A DNA stretch of 64,000 bases from Anaerorhabdus sp964386325. Lineage in GTDB: Bacteria > Bacillota_I > Bacilli_A > Erysipelotrichales > Erysipelotrichaceae. A model generated the notes under the pieces. It saw only the letters and a list, made by a program, of their open reading frames with translations, ran no database searches and had not been told where the DNA came from. Below are positions 51,055 to 59,810 of the stretch, piece by piece. Numbering within the stretch: position 1 is the first letter of the stretch; each line of letters opens with the position of its first letter. The stretch lies in NCBI GenBank assembly GCA_964386325.1, contig CAYLQY010000001.1, forward strand, positions 310,001 to 374,000. The letters run 5' to 3'. A program made the position numbers and the translations under genes.

Positions 51055-51381
51055 ATGTTGTCAAAAGAATTGCAATTTGAGGATAAAAAGATGATTCTTG
51101 AAAAACTTTCAGAATGTTACCTAAAGTCCTCACGACGTGTTCAAATCTATAAATTTCAAGGGATTAATGAAGAATCAGCACAATATAAAGGTGATTTAGC
51201 AGTTTTACAAATGATTGAGATATCTTTAGAAGCATGTAGTAAAAATACCCAAATGATAATTAAAAATGAATATTTCACTTACAAACAGCATGATTGGTAT
51301 TTAGATTATTATTCTAAAAGTAGTTTTTATCGTTTGAAAAAGCTTGCGATAATCGAATTTATTGATTGTCTTAATATCTAA
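51055..51381 (+). CDS. MG284/MPN403-like small protein with sigma-70 region 4-type end
   Basis: A 108-residue protein. It is mostly helical, and the tail WYLDYYSKSSFYRLKKLAIIEFI resembles the recognition helix of sigma region 4 or ArpU-type regulators (YSKSTYYR-like). The overall pattern matches the MG284/MPN403 family described from mycoplasmas, whose function is unknown. I am fairly sure of the resemblance at the C-terminus and less sure of the family. A GGAGG site precedes the ATG. It lies 29 bases before the acyl carrier protein gene and may share its transcript. Confidence 0.55.
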   Translation: MLSKELQFEDKKMILEKLSECYLKSSRRVQIYKFQGINEESAQYKGDLAVLQMIEISLEACSKNTQMIIKNEYFTYKQHDWYLDYYSKSSFYRLKKLAIIEFIDCLNI

Positions 51382-51410
51382 AAAATGATAAAATCACCGT
51401 GAGGTGTGAC

Positions 51411-51638
51411 ATGGAAACTTTTGATAAACTAAAAACGCTTCTAAGCCAAACGATGAGTATAACGGGTGAAATTCATAAAGACACTACATTTGAAGATTTA
51501 GGATTAGATTCATTTGAAGTTGTAGATTTTGCGTTGACTTTAGAAGATTATTTTGGAATTACTTTTTTTGATGAAGAATTACATGATCTCAACACTGTTG
51601 AAGAACTAGTGAGATGTATTGATCATCACACAATTTAA
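51411..51638 (+). CDS. Acyl carrier protein
   Basis: A 75-residue four-helix carrier. The phosphopantetheine site is LGLDSFEVVDFALTLEDYF, with the modified Ser in DSF (ordinary fatty-acid ACPs have DSL). It is acidic, as expected. No fatty-acid or cell-wall synthesis gene is adjacent, so whether it serves fatty acid synthesis or a special pathway is open. I chose ATG 51411, 6 bases after GAGGTGTG, over the GTG at 51399. ptsI follows after 12 bases, an unusual neighbour. Confidence 0.85.
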   Translation: METFDKLKTLLSQTMSITGEIHKDTTFEDLGLDSFEVVDFALTLEDYFGITFFDEELHDLNTVEELVRCIDHHTI

Positions 51639-51650
51639 GGAGGGACATCT

Positions 51651-53354
51651 ATGTTAAAAGGTATTGCAGCATCATCAGGTGTAGCTATTGCGAAGGTTTA
51701 TAAATTGCAACAACCTGAATTAAAAATTGAAAGAGTACAATGTGCTTCTAATGACGAAATTGCGAAATTAGAAAAAGCTTTTGAAAAGACTGTAGCTGAT
51801 ATTGAAACAATTAAAGCAAAAGCTGCAGGTAACTTATCTGAAGAAGAATTAGCAATTTTCGACGCTCACTTAATGATGGCGAATGACCCTGAATTAAAAG
51901 GCCAAATCGAAGAAATGATTAAGAATGACGGCGTAAATGCAGAATATGCAACTGAACAAGTAGCTAACATGATGGTTGGTATGTTTGAAAGTATGGATGA
52001 TGCATATTTCAAAGAAAGAGCTGCCGATGTAAAGGATGTAACTTTCCGCTTACAATGTAATTTAGCAGGAGCTATTATTCCTGATTTAACAACGATTAAT
52101 GAAGAAGTTGTTATCGTTGCAGAAGATTTAACACCTTCTGACACAGCACAATTAAATAAGAAATATACACTAGGATTTGCGACGGCAATCGGTGGAAGAA
52201 CTTCTCACTCAGCTATTATGGCAAGAAGTTTAGAAATCCCAGCAGTTGTAGGATGTAGTGAAGTTATGCACCAAGCAAAACAAGGTGATTTATTAATTCT
52301 TGATGCTATTGATGGAGTAGTTATTTTAAACCCATCAGAAGAACAAATTAATGAATTTACTGCAAAACGTGAAAAACACCTTGCTGATAAAGAAGCATTA
52401 AAAGTATTAGTAAATGAAGAAAGTATTACAACTGATGGACATCAAGTTGAACTTGCAGGAAACATTGGAACTCCAAAAGATGTTGAAGGTGTTCTTGCGA
52501 ATGGTGGAGAAGGTGTAGGATTATATCGTACAGAATTCTTATATATGGATTCAGATAACTTCCCAACTGAAGATGAACAATTTGAAGCCTATAAAACTGT
52601 TCTTGAAGCAATGAATGGTAAGAAAGTAGTTATTCGTACATTAGATATTGGTGGCGATAAAAAACTAAGCTACTTTACATTCCCTGAAGAAATGAATCCA
52701 TTCTTAGGGTACCGTGCAATTCGTCTTTGTTTAGACCGTACTGATATCTTTAGAACACAATTACGTGCACTTATCCGTGCAAGTGCTTATGGTCATTTAT
52801 GTATCATGTTCCCAATGATTGCGACATTAAAAGAATTTAGAGCTGCTAAAGCATTATTCAATGAAGAAAAAGAAAAATTAGTTTCTGAAGGTGCTAAAAT
52901 TGGCGATAAGATTGAAGTGGGAATCATGGTTGAGATTCCAGCTGCTGCAGTATTAGCGGATCAATTCGCAAAAGAAGCTGACTTCTTCTCAATTGGTACA
53001 AATGATTTAGTACAATACTCAATGGCTGCAGATAGAATGAGTGAAAAAGTATCATATCTATACCAACCAATGAATCCATCATTATTACGTTTAATCAAAA
53101 TGGCAATTGATGGTGCTCATAAAGAAGGTAAATGGTGTGGTATGTGTGGAGAAATGGCTGGTGATGAATTAGCTGCTCCAGTATTACTAGGGCTTGGACT
53201 TGATGAATTCTCAATGAGTGCTTCAAGTATCTTACGTGCTCGTAAAATGATTCGTTCATTAAGCAAAAAAGACATGGAAGAACTTGCAAATAAAGCACTT
53301 GCAAGCGAAACTATGGAAGATGTTCTTGAACTAGTGAAAAATAGTTTAAAATAA
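51651..53354 (+). CDS. ptsI: PTS Enzyme I
   Basis: A 567-residue phosphoenolpyruvate-protein phosphotransferase, the entry point of the sugar PTS. The phosphorylated residue is His186 in GGRTSHSAIMARS. PEP-binding blocks follow: GGEGVGLYRTEFLYMD, DIGGDKKLSYF, FFSIGTNDLVQYSMAADR and the catalytic Cys in GKWCGMCGEMAGDE. Length is standard. ptsH, usually adjacent, is not in this window; instead ptsI follows an acyl carrier protein gene. Ribosome site AAGGAGGGAC. Confidence 0.96.
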   Translation: MLKGIAASSGVAIAKVYKLQQPELKIERVQCASNDEIAKLEKAFEKTVADIETIKAKAAGNLSEEELAIFDAHLMMANDPELKGQIEEMIKNDGVNAEYATEQVANMMVGMFESMDDAYFKERAADVKDVTFRLQCNLAGAIIPDLTTINEEVVIVAEDLTPSDTAQLNKKYTLGFATAIGGRTSHSAIMARSLEIPAVVGCSEVMHQAKQGDLLILDAIDGVVILNPSEEQINEFTAKREKHLADKEALKVLVNEESITTDGHQVELAGNIGTPKDVEGVLANGGEGVGLYRTEFLYMDSDNFPTEDEQFEAYKTVLEAMNGKKVVIRTLDIGGDKKLSYFTFPEEMNPFLGYRAIRLCLDRTDIFRTQLRALIRASAYGHLCIMFPMIATLKEFRAAKALFNEEKEKLVSEGAKIGDKIEVGIMVEIPAAAVLADQFAKEADFFSIGTNDLVQYSMAADRMSEKVSYLYQPMNPSLLRLIKMAIDGAHKEGKWCGMCGEMAGDELAAPVLLGLGLDEFSMSASSILRARKMIRSLSKKDMEELANKALASETMEDVLELVKNSLK

Positions 53355-53365
53355 GTTAAAATAAG

Positions 53366-53393
53366 AGTGTGAATAAAATTCACACTTTTTCTT
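53366..53393 (+). terminator. Terminator after ptsI
   Basis: AGTGTGAAT pairs with ATTCACACT around AAA and is followed by TTTTC. Confidence 0.75.
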
Positions 53394-53413
53394 TGTATAA
53401 TAAAGGAGAGTAT

Positions 53414-53884
53414 ATGAAAAAGATTATTTTTATTTCAAGTACAGGTGGGCATTTAACTGAACTAATGCAATTAGCACCAATGTTTGAACGATATGATAGT
53501 ACAATCATTACTGAAAATACATTATCAAATAAATCGTTAAAAGATAAATATGGAAAACGCTTTACTACTCTTGCGTATGGAACGAAACAACATTTATTCT
53601 CTTATTTATTTATATTTTCATATAATATTTTAAAATCACTTATTTTATTTATAAAAATAAAACCAGACTATATTATTACAACCGGTACGCATACCGCTGT
53701 ACCAATGTGTAAAATAGCACATATGTTTAAAAAGAAAGTTATTTATATTGAAACTTTTGCGAATTCAAAAACTGCGACACAGGCAGGGAAAATGATTTAT
53801 CCAATCGCAGATTTGTTTATTGTGCAATGGGAAAGCATGTTGGAAATATATCCTAATGCCGTTTATGGGGGGTGGATTTTCTAA
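53414..53884 (+). CDS. Alg14/PssD-like glycosyltransferase membrane subunit
   Basis: A 156-residue protein matching the Alg14 (PF08660) family. It starts KKIIFISSTGGHLTELMQL, the nucleotide-sugar enzyme glycine loop, and has a hydrophobic segment FIFSYNILKSLILFIKI near residues 58-75 for membrane docking, then TTGTHTAVPM. It forms the anchor half of a split GT-B glycosyltransferase with the next gene. I chose ATG 53414, after GGAGAG; the frame upstream crosses the ptsI terminator. The stop and the next start overlap (TAATG). Confidence 0.85.
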   Translation: MKKIIFISSTGGHLTELMQLAPMFERYDSTIITENTLSNKSLKDKYGKRFTTLAYGTKQHLFSYLFIFSYNILKSLILFIKIKPDYIITTGTHTAVPMCKIAHMFKKKVIYIETFANSKTATQAGKMIYPIADLFIVQWESMLEIYPNAVYGGWIF

Positions 53885-54360
53885 TGATATTAGTTACACT
53901 AGGGACACAAGATAAAAGCTTTGCTCGTTTACTACAAGCTATCGATGCACAGATAGATGCCGGTTTACTTCACGATAAAGTAGTTGTGCAAGCTGGGTTC
54001 ACAAAATATGAATCAAAAAATATGGAAATATTTGATTACATTGATCGTGATGATTTCGCAAAATTATTGAATGAAGCTAATCTTATTATTACCCATGGTG
54101 GAGTAGGGACAATTATGACTGCACTTAAAGCGAGAAAGAAAATAATAGGTGCTGCACGATTAGCGGAATTTGGTGAACATCATAATGATCACCAAACGCA
54201 AATACTAGAAAGTTTTGATGAGCAAGGATTTCTCATTTATTGCAAGGAGTTAGATAAATTGGGGGATTATGTGAAAAGGAGTGAAAATTTCACTCCAAAA
54301 AGTTATACGAGTAATACAATGGCATTTATTAACTTAATCGAAGAATTTATGAAAAAGTGA
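53884..54360 (+). CDS. Alg13/PssE-like glycosyltransferase catalytic subunit
   Basis: A 158-residue protein with the GT-B C-terminal half (Glyco_tran_28_C type). It begins MILVTLGTQDKSFARLLQAID and has the nucleotide-binding ITHGGVGTIMTALKARKKIIGAARLAEFGEHHNDHQ block (about 68-103), which fits Alg13, Cps14G and PssE. With its partner it would add a sugar to a lipid-linked precursor at the inner membrane. No other polysaccharide gene lies nearby. The start overlaps the stop of the partner gene, and GGGGGGTGG 10 bases before it is a good ribosome site. Confidence 0.86.
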   Translation: MILVTLGTQDKSFARLLQAIDAQIDAGLLHDKVVVQAGFTKYESKNMEIFDYIDRDDFAKLLNEANLIITHGGVGTIMTALKARKKIIGAARLAEFGEHHNDHQTQILESFDEQGFLIYCKELDKLGDYVKRSENFTPKSYTSNTMAFINLIEEFMKK

Positions 54361-54389
54361 AAGAAATCACTATTCAAAATAATTGGATG

Positions 54390-54496
54390 TGTTATAATGT
54401 CAATGGCTTTAATGAAATGCGTGACGTTTCGAAGAAATCACAACTGAACTATTTTTATGATGACCTTCGAACACATGTTTTGAAGGTTTTTATTTT
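54390..54496 (+). promoter_or_regulatory. pyr operon promoter and attenuator-like leader
   Basis: An extended -10 promoter, TGT-TATAAT (54390-54398), starts a leader of about 100 bases. Three exclusive structures can form: GAAATG with CGTTTC (54414-54430); TTCGAAG (54428-54434) with CTTCGAA (54465-54471), an antiterminator; and ACCTTCGAAC with GTTTTGAAGGT (54463-54487) plus a T-rich tail, a terminator. This is the architecture of transcription attenuation. I do not see the conserved PyrR-binding loop of Bacillus, and no pyrR lies in the window. Confidence 0.65.
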
Positions 54497-54506
54497 GGAG
54501 GTACTA

Positions 54507-55787
54507 ATGACAAGAATATTTCAAAATGGAACAATTTATTTCAAAGGACAGTTTCAAGAAAAGGATTTTTTGATTGATGATTTAGGCAATATTACAATTG
54601 CAGATAAAATAGATTTGGATGAAGTTGATGAAATACTTGATTGTTCAGGACTTCATATTTTTCCTGGTTTTATAGATCCCCATGTTCATTTAAGAGAACC
54701 TGGTTTTGAATACAAGGAAACAATAGAAACAGGGACTAAGGCTGCTGCAAAAGGGGGTTACACAACCGTATTTGCAATGCCTAATGTAAAACCAGCACCG
54801 GATGGTTTGGAAAATTTACAAACACTTACAAAACGCTTCGAACAAAATGGAGTAGTCCATGTAGTTCCAGTTGGCTCAATTACCATTGCCCAAAAGGGTG
54901 TAGGTGAACTTGTGAATTTTGATAAATGTATAGAAGAAACATTCCTTTTCTCAGATGATGGAAAAGGTGTACAAGAAGAATCAATGATGCGTGAAGCGAT
55001 GATTCAATGTGAAAAAAATAATGCAGTAATAATAGCTCATTGCGAAGATGAATCACAATTAGCACCTGGTGGATGTATTCATGCTGGCAAAAAAGCAGAA
55101 GAATTTGGACTTGTAGGAATATCAAGTGAGTCTGAATATGCACAAGTTAAGCGCGATTTAAAACTTGCGAAAGAAACAGGGTGCCAATATCATATATGTC
55201 ACATTTCTACAAAAGAAACAGTAGAAGCTCTTAGACAAGCTAAAAAAGCGGGCTGTAATGTTAGTGGCGAGGTAACACCACATCATTTATTTCTTTGCGA
55301 AGATGATATAACAGAAAATCATGGGCGGTTTAAAATGAATCCACCTCTACGTTCAAAAGAAGATCAAGAGGCACTATTACAAGGACTTCTCGATGGTACA
55401 ATTGAAATGATTTCAACCGATCAAGCACCGCATAGTGAAGAAGAGAAGAATTGTACCTTTGATCAAGCGGCAATGGGAATTGTCGGTAATGAAATTGCAT
55501 TTCCATTACTTTATACATATTTAGTCAAAGAAAAGAAATGTACACTAAAACAACTCGTTGATTGGATGAGTACAAATGTTGCGGATGTATTTGGTGTCGA
55601 TGGTGGAGAAATAGAAAACTTCGCCAAAGCGAATATCACAATCTTTAATTTAAATGATCGCCAACAAGTTCGTTCACGCGAATTCTTATCAAAAGGAAAG
55701 AGTACTCCTTTTGAAGGAAGATGGTTACAAAGCAAATGCTTAATGACTATCGTTGATGGAGACATAGTTTATAGAAAGGGACTGTAA
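54507..55787 (+). CDS. pyrC: Dihydroorotase
   Basis: A 426-residue class I dihydroorotase (amidohydrolase superfamily), step 3 of UMP synthesis. Zinc motifs: FIDPHVHLREPGFEYKE (about 55-71), then His in IIAHCEDESQ, His in YHICHISTKE and STDQAPHSEEEK (about 304-315). I chose ATG 54507, 5 bases after GGAGGT; the frame open upstream to 54357 runs through the leader hairpins. It is the first gene of pyrC-K-D-F-E. Confidence 0.94.
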   Translation: MTRIFQNGTIYFKGQFQEKDFLIDDLGNITIADKIDLDEVDEILDCSGLHIFPGFIDPHVHLREPGFEYKETIETGTKAAAKGGYTTVFAMPNVKPAPDGLENLQTLTKRFEQNGVVHVVPVGSITIAQKGVGELVNFDKCIEETFLFSDDGKGVQEESMMREAMIQCEKNNAVIIAHCEDESQLAPGGCIHAGKKAEEFGLVGISSESEYAQVKRDLKLAKETGCQYHICHISTKETVEALRQAKKAGCNVSGEVTPHHLFLCEDDITENHGRFKMNPPLRSKEDQEALLQGLLDGTIEMISTDQAPHSEEEKNCTFDQAAMGIVGNEIAFPLLYTYLVKEKKCTLKQLVDWMSTNVADVFGVDGGEIENFAKANITIFNLNDRQQVRSREFLSKGKSTPFEGRWLQSKCLMTIVDGDIVYRKGL

Positions 55788-55788
55788 T

Positions 55789-56532
55789 ATGAAATCTGTA
55801 CAAACCTATCGCATACTTACTAATGTGGCTTTAACTCAGAATGTCTTCAAAATGGTTCTTGAAGGAGATACAACATGGATAACAAATCCAGGACAATTCA
55901 TCAATATCACGGTCGAAAATGGTTATTTAAAAAGACCAATTAGTATCTCGGATTATGATGATTCAACACTAACCATTATCTACAAAGTTGTTGGAAATGG
56001 TACTGACTGGATGGCAAAACAAGAATCAGGCAAAGAATTAGAAATACTTGTTGGTCTTGGAAATGGATTTACGGTTGAGCAAAAAGAAAGAGCATTACTC
56101 ATAGGTGGAGGTGTTGGTGTACCCCCATTGTATCGCCTTTGTAAAGAACTACTTCAACAAGGAACAACAGTTGATGTAATTCTAGGTTTTAATACAAGTG
56201 ATGAGTGTTTCTATGAAGAAGAATTTAAACAATTAGGGGCTACTGTTACAGTTTGTACAGTTGATGGAACAAAAGGTTTAAAAGGGTTTGTATCAGCAGC
56301 AATACAAGAAGATTTAAAAAATATTGATTATTATAGTTGTGGACCTCTACCGATGCTTAAAGCGGTCTTTGACTCCTCAAATGCAAAAGGTCAACTATCA
56401 TTTGAAGAAAGAATGGGCTGTGGTTTTGGCGCGTGTATGGGATGTAGTTGTAAAACATTGACAGGATATAAACGAATTTGTGTAGAAGGACCGATAATGA
56501 GAAGTGAGGAAATCTTATGGACAAAAGACTAA
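55789..56532 (+). CDS. pyrK: Dihydroorotate dehydrogenase B, electron transfer subunit
   Basis: A 247-residue ferredoxin-reductase-type subunit with FAD-binding RPISISDYD (about 49-57), NAD-binding GGGVGVPPLY (about 106-115) and a C-terminal 2Fe-2S site with Cys in MGCGFGACMGCSCKT and RICVEGP. It passes electrons from PyrD to NAD, so the cell has the 1B dehydrogenase typical of Gram-positives. It starts 1 base after pyrC and overlaps pyrD by 16 bases. Confidence 0.95.
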   Translation: MKSVQTYRILTNVALTQNVFKMVLEGDTTWITNPGQFINITVENGYLKRPISISDYDDSTLTIIYKVVGNGTDWMAKQESGKELEILVGLGNGFTVEQKERALLIGGGVGVPPLYRLCKELLQQGTTVDVILGFNTSDECFYEEEFKQLGATVTVCTVDGTKGLKGFVSAAIQEDLKNIDYYSCGPLPMLKAVFDSSNAKGQLSFEERMGCGFGACMGCSCKTLTGYKRICVEGPIMRSEEILWTKD

Positions 56533-57434
56533 GTGTACATTTAGGAGATTGGAAGTTAGATAATCCGATTATTCCCGCCAGTGGAACATTTGGATTCGGT
56601 TATGAATTCGCGCAATTCTACGATATAAATGAATTAGGAAGTATCGCAACAAAAGGAACTACAAGAGAGTCAAGATTTGGAAATCCTACACCACGAATCG
56701 CTGAATGTGACCGTGGGATGATTAATGCAGTAGGACTTCAAAATCCAGGAATTGATGAAGTAATTCAAACGGAGTTTAAAAAACTAAAAGAAGTTTATCA
56801 TAAAAAAGTTGTCGCAAACATTTCGGGATTCTCAGTTGATGAATATGTAGAATGTGCGATGAAGATGGATAAAGAAGAAATCGTGGGTATTCTAGAAATT
56901 AATATATCTTGCCCGAATGTAAAACATGGTGGAATGAGCTTTGGAACTAATCCTGAAAATGCAGCGGATATAACGCGGGCAGTAAAAGCAGTAACAACGA
57001 AACCTGTTTACATTAAGTTATCACCCAATGTTACGGATATCGTACAAATTGCAAAAGCTGTTGAAGAAGCGGGAGCTGATGGAATTAGTATGATTAATAC
57101 ACTTCTTGGGGCACGCTTTGATTTAAAAACAGGGAAGCCAATCATCGCAAATATTATGGGTGGATTTAGTGGACCAGCAATTAAACCAGTAGCTCTACGC
57201 ATGGTTTATCAAGTTTACAAAGAAGTAAAAATACCAATTATTGGTATCGGTGGAATTGCCACAGCAGAAGATGTCATTGAAATGATGTACGCTGGAGCAA
57301 CCGCAGTACAAGTGGGTGCGGAAAATTGTCGTAATCCATATGCTTGTAAAGAGATACTTGATAACTTACCATCATTAATGGATAAGTTAGGTATAGAGAA
57401 GTTAGAAGACATAATAGGGAGGGCTCATCAATGA
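56517..57434 (+). CDS. pyrD: Dihydroorotate dehydrogenase B, catalytic subunit
   Basis: A 305-residue FMN barrel enzyme. Class 1B features: NPIIPASGTFGFG near the N-terminus, EINISCPNVKHGG (about 126-138) with the active-site Cys, VYIKLSPNVTDI (about 162-173) and GGIATAEDVIEMMYAGATAVQVG near residues 244-266. It oxidises dihydroorotate to orotate. The start lies within the end of pyrK and the stop overlaps pyrF by 4 bases, so the genes are translationally coupled. Confidence 0.96.
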   Translation: MDKRLSVHLGDWKLDNPIIPASGTFGFGYEFAQFYDINELGSIATKGTTRESRFGNPTPRIAECDRGMINAVGLQNPGIDEVIQTEFKKLKEVYHKKVVANISGFSVDEYVECAMKMDKEEIVGILEINISCPNVKHGGMSFGTNPENAADITRAVKAVTTKPVYIKLSPNVTDIVQIAKAVEEAGADGISMINTLLGARFDLKTGKPIIANIMGGFSGPAIKPVALRMVYQVYKEVKIPIIGIGGIATAEDVIEMMYAGATAVQVGAENCRNPYACKEILDNLPSLMDKLGIEKLEDIIGRAHQ

Positions 57435-58135
57435 GAGAAAGAGATGTCATTATCGCATGTGATTTTTCAACAAAAGAAGAAACGTTAAATTTCCTAGATT
57501 TATTCAAAGAAGAAAAACCGTATGTAAAAATTGGACAAGAACTATTTTATGCAGAAGGACCAAGTATTGTTCATGAAATTAAACGTCGTGGACACAAAAT
57601 CTTCTTGGATTTAAAACAACATGATATTCCAAATACAGTTTACAAAGCAATTAAAAATCTTGCGACACTCGGTGCAGATATGTTAAATGTTCATGCAGCA
57701 GGAACAATTGAAATGATGGCAGCGGCACAAAAAGCTGTGGATGAAGTAAATCCAAATATTAAACTCATTGCTGTAACACAACTTACAAGTACTTCAGAAG
57801 AAAAAATGAAAGAAGAACTTTGGATTGATCACAGCATCAATGATACAGTTGTTCACTATGCAAAGAATGCTGAGAAAGCAGGACTTGCAGGAGTTGTATG
57901 TAGTCCTTTAGAAGCTGGACTTATTCGTGAAGCGTGTTCAGAAAGCTTTATTACAGTAACACCAGGAATTCGCTTTAATGATGCAACGAAGGGTGATCAA
58001 GTTCGTGTGACTACACCAGCTCAAGCTCGTGAAATTGGAAGTGACTATATTGTAGTTGGACGTCCAATTACTGGTGCAGAAAATCCAGTTGAAGCATATC
58101 GCCGTTGTATAAGAGAATTTGTAAAAGGAGAATAA
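57431..58135 (+). CDS. pyrF: Orotidine 5'-phosphate decarboxylase
   Basis: A 234-residue TIM-barrel enzyme that yields UMP. The start VIIACDFSTKEETLNFLDLF holds the first active-site Asp; FLDLKQHDIPNTV (about 57-69) has the catalytic Lys and Asp pair of the DxKxxD motif; TPGIRFN and VVGRPITGAENPVEAY close the phosphate site. The start overlaps the pyrD stop (ATGA). pyrE follows after 2 bases. Confidence 0.96.
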   Translation: MRERDVIIACDFSTKEETLNFLDLFKEEKPYVKIGQELFYAEGPSIVHEIKRRGHKIFLDLKQHDIPNTVYKAIKNLATLGADMLNVHAAGTIEMMAAAQKAVDEVNPNIKLIAVTQLTSTSEEKMKEELWIDHSINDTVVHYAKNAEKAGLAGVVCSPLEAGLIREACSESFITVTPGIRFNDATKGDQVRVTTPAQAREIGSDYIVVGRPITGAENPVEAYRRCIREFVKGE

Positions 58136-58137
58136 GC

Positions 58138-58770
58138 ATGGAAAAACTTATCGCAAAAGATTTATTGGATATTCAAGCAGTATTTTTAAAACCGAATGAT
58201 CCATTTACATGGGCAAGTGGAATCAAAGCACCTATTTATTGTGATAATCGTCTTACTTTATCTAATACAAAAGTAAGAAGAGATGTTGAAAATGCATTAG
58301 CTGAAATCATTAAGAAACATTATCCTGAATGTGAAGCTGTAATGGGAACGGCAACAGCGGGTATTGCTCATGCAGCAATTGTTGCTGAAATTTTAGATTT
58401 ACCAATGGGTTATGTACGTGCAAGTGCAAAAGATCATGGACGTACAAACCAAATAGAAGGTAAATGCGAACCAGGTACAAAAGTTGTTGTTGTTGAAGAT
58501 TTAATTTCAACAGCTGGTTCTAGTATTGAAGTAGTAAAAGTACTACAAGAAAATGGTGTTGAAGTTTTAGGAATTGCATCTATATTTACATATGGAATGA
58601 AAAAAGGTATTGATCGACTTGCTGAAGCAAATGTAAAAAATGTAAGTGCAAGTAACTTTGATGTACTTGTAGAAGTAGCTGCAGAAACAGGTTATATTCA
58701 ACAAGAAGACAAAGAAAGATTATTAAAATTCAGAGATAATCCAAGCGATGAAAGCTGGATGACAAAATAA
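58138..58770 (+). CDS. pyrE: Orotate phosphoribosyltransferase
   Basis: A 210-residue enzyme. The PRPP-binding motif is KVVVVEDLISTAGSSIE (about 115-131); FTWASGIKAPIYCDNR (about 22-37) and MGTATAGIAHAA (about 68-79) are typical for OPRT. It joins orotate to PRPP. I chose ATG 58138, 6 bases after AAAAGGAG; the frame upstream overlaps pyrF. Last gene of the operon; carAB and pyrB are not in this window. Confidence 0.96.
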   Translation: MEKLIAKDLLDIQAVFLKPNDPFTWASGIKAPIYCDNRLTLSNTKVRRDVENALAEIIKKHYPECEAVMGTATAGIAHAAIVAEILDLPMGYVRASAKDHGRTNQIEGKCEPGTKVVVVEDLISTAGSSIEVVKVLQENGVEVLGIASIFTYGMKKGIDRLAEANVKNVSASNFDVLVEVAAETGYIQQEDKERLLKFRDNPSDESWMTK

Positions 58771-58773
58771 TAT

Positions 58774-58795
58774 AAACCACTCCGGTGGTTTTTTA
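58774..58795 (+). terminator. Terminator of the pyr operon
   Basis: AAACCAC pairs with GTGGTTT around TCCG and runs into Ts. Confidence 0.75.
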
Positions 58796-58879
58796 AATTT
58801 GCATGATATGTTACTATTACTTATAAGTATTATGGTGGTTTGTGTAATATTACAGACTACATTGCAAACATCTGATACA

Positions 58880-58920
58880 AAAAGAGACCTCACAACAAAT
58901 TTGTTCTGAGGTCTCTTTTA
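58880..58920. terminator. Strong terminator downstream of the ABC exporter
   Basis: AAAGAGACCTCA pairs perfectly with TGAGGTCTCTTT. It lies after the minus-strand permease gene and has T-runs on both strands. The 80 bases between it and the pyr terminator show nothing I recognise. Confidence 0.85.
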
Positions 58921-58952
58921 TAACTTCTTTATGAAGTCTTCTCCTAAAACGC

Positions 58953-59810
58953 TTATTTTTGTTTTGAGGTTCTAGATAAGTTGAATACTGTAAGTATGAA
59001 GAATACAATCGTTACTACAATCATGAAGAGAATGTGATGAATTGGTTCTAGTGTGAAATCACCAAATTTGAATACAACACCCACACTCTCTTTAAATCCA
59101 TTTAGGTATTCAACAGGTAAATTATTGAAACTAACTTTAAGTGGATCTTGTAGAAAAAGCTGGCGTAATAACACTGCGGAGTGAGCAGTAGGGAAAGATT
59201 TAATAATGAGTTGAACATATTCAGGTAATGTTCCAATAGGTAAATAAACGCCTGTTAGAAATCCGATTAATGTACCTAATATTGTACTTGCTGTTGATAC
59301 TGCGCTAAGATTATTAAAGAAACTTACAATAAAGAATACAATCGTACTAGACATTAAACTAGATAATAAAATAATGAATAGTGTCTGCAAGATGATAGGT
59401 AGTGTAAGTAGAATTGCACCTTGTGATAATAAAAATATTTCGCCAATTATGAATGCGACTGTACTCATAAGACTACCTACAATAAAAGCACAGAGGATGT
59501 AACCACCTACAAGCTTGTAATGCGCAATCGGTGAAGAATTAAAATCCTTGATAATGTTATGTGCTCTATCTTCAACAAATAATTCAAAGGCACCCATTGT
59601 TGTGGTAATGGATGTGACCGCAATAATACCAGCTATGACCCAACTGTACATTAGAACATCAACTCCCTTGACGTCTAAACCGCTTTTAAATTGATCACCC
59701 AAGAATACAGCGTAAAGCATAATGATAATGAAAACACCTAATAAAGAGAAGAAAACAGTACTTTTTTGTCTGAAATATATTTTACAGTTTCTAATAGCTA
59801 AATTAATCAT
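58953..59810 (-). CDS. ABC-2 type exporter permease
   Basis: About 285 residues with six predicted membrane segments, in the ABC-2 permease (DrrB/YadH-like) family. It starts INLAIRNCKIYFRQKSTVFFSLLGVF and has the central IGFLTGVYLPIGTLPEYVQLIIKSFPTAHSAVLLRQLF block, the typical ABC-2 signature region. The start is set at 59810: AAAGGAG lies 9 bases before it and the ATG overlaps the ATPase stop (ATGATTAA). With the ATPase it should export a hydrophobic or peptide compound. It is under a promoter with LytTR-type repeats. Confidence 0.85.
   Translation of the reverse strand: MINLAIRNCKIYFRQKSTVFFSLLGVFIIIMLYAVFLGDQFKSGLDVKGVDVLMYSWVIAGIIAVTSITTTMGAFELFVEDRAHNIIKDFNSSPIAHYKLVGGYILCAFIVGSLMSTVAFIIGEIFLLSQGAILLTLPIILQTLFIILLSSLMSSTIVFFIVSFFNNLSAVSTASTILGTLIGFLTGVYLPIGTLPEYVQLIIKSFPTAHSAVLLRQLFLQDPLKVSFNNLPVEYLNGFKESVGVVFKFGDFTLEPIHHILFMIVVTIVFFILTVFNLSRTSKQK

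Noticed and set aside
54357..54506. N-terminal extension of pyrC by 50 codons
   Set aside because: The extension lies over the promoter and attenuator hairpins, while a strong GGAGGT sits before ATG 54507, where dihydroorotase homology begins.
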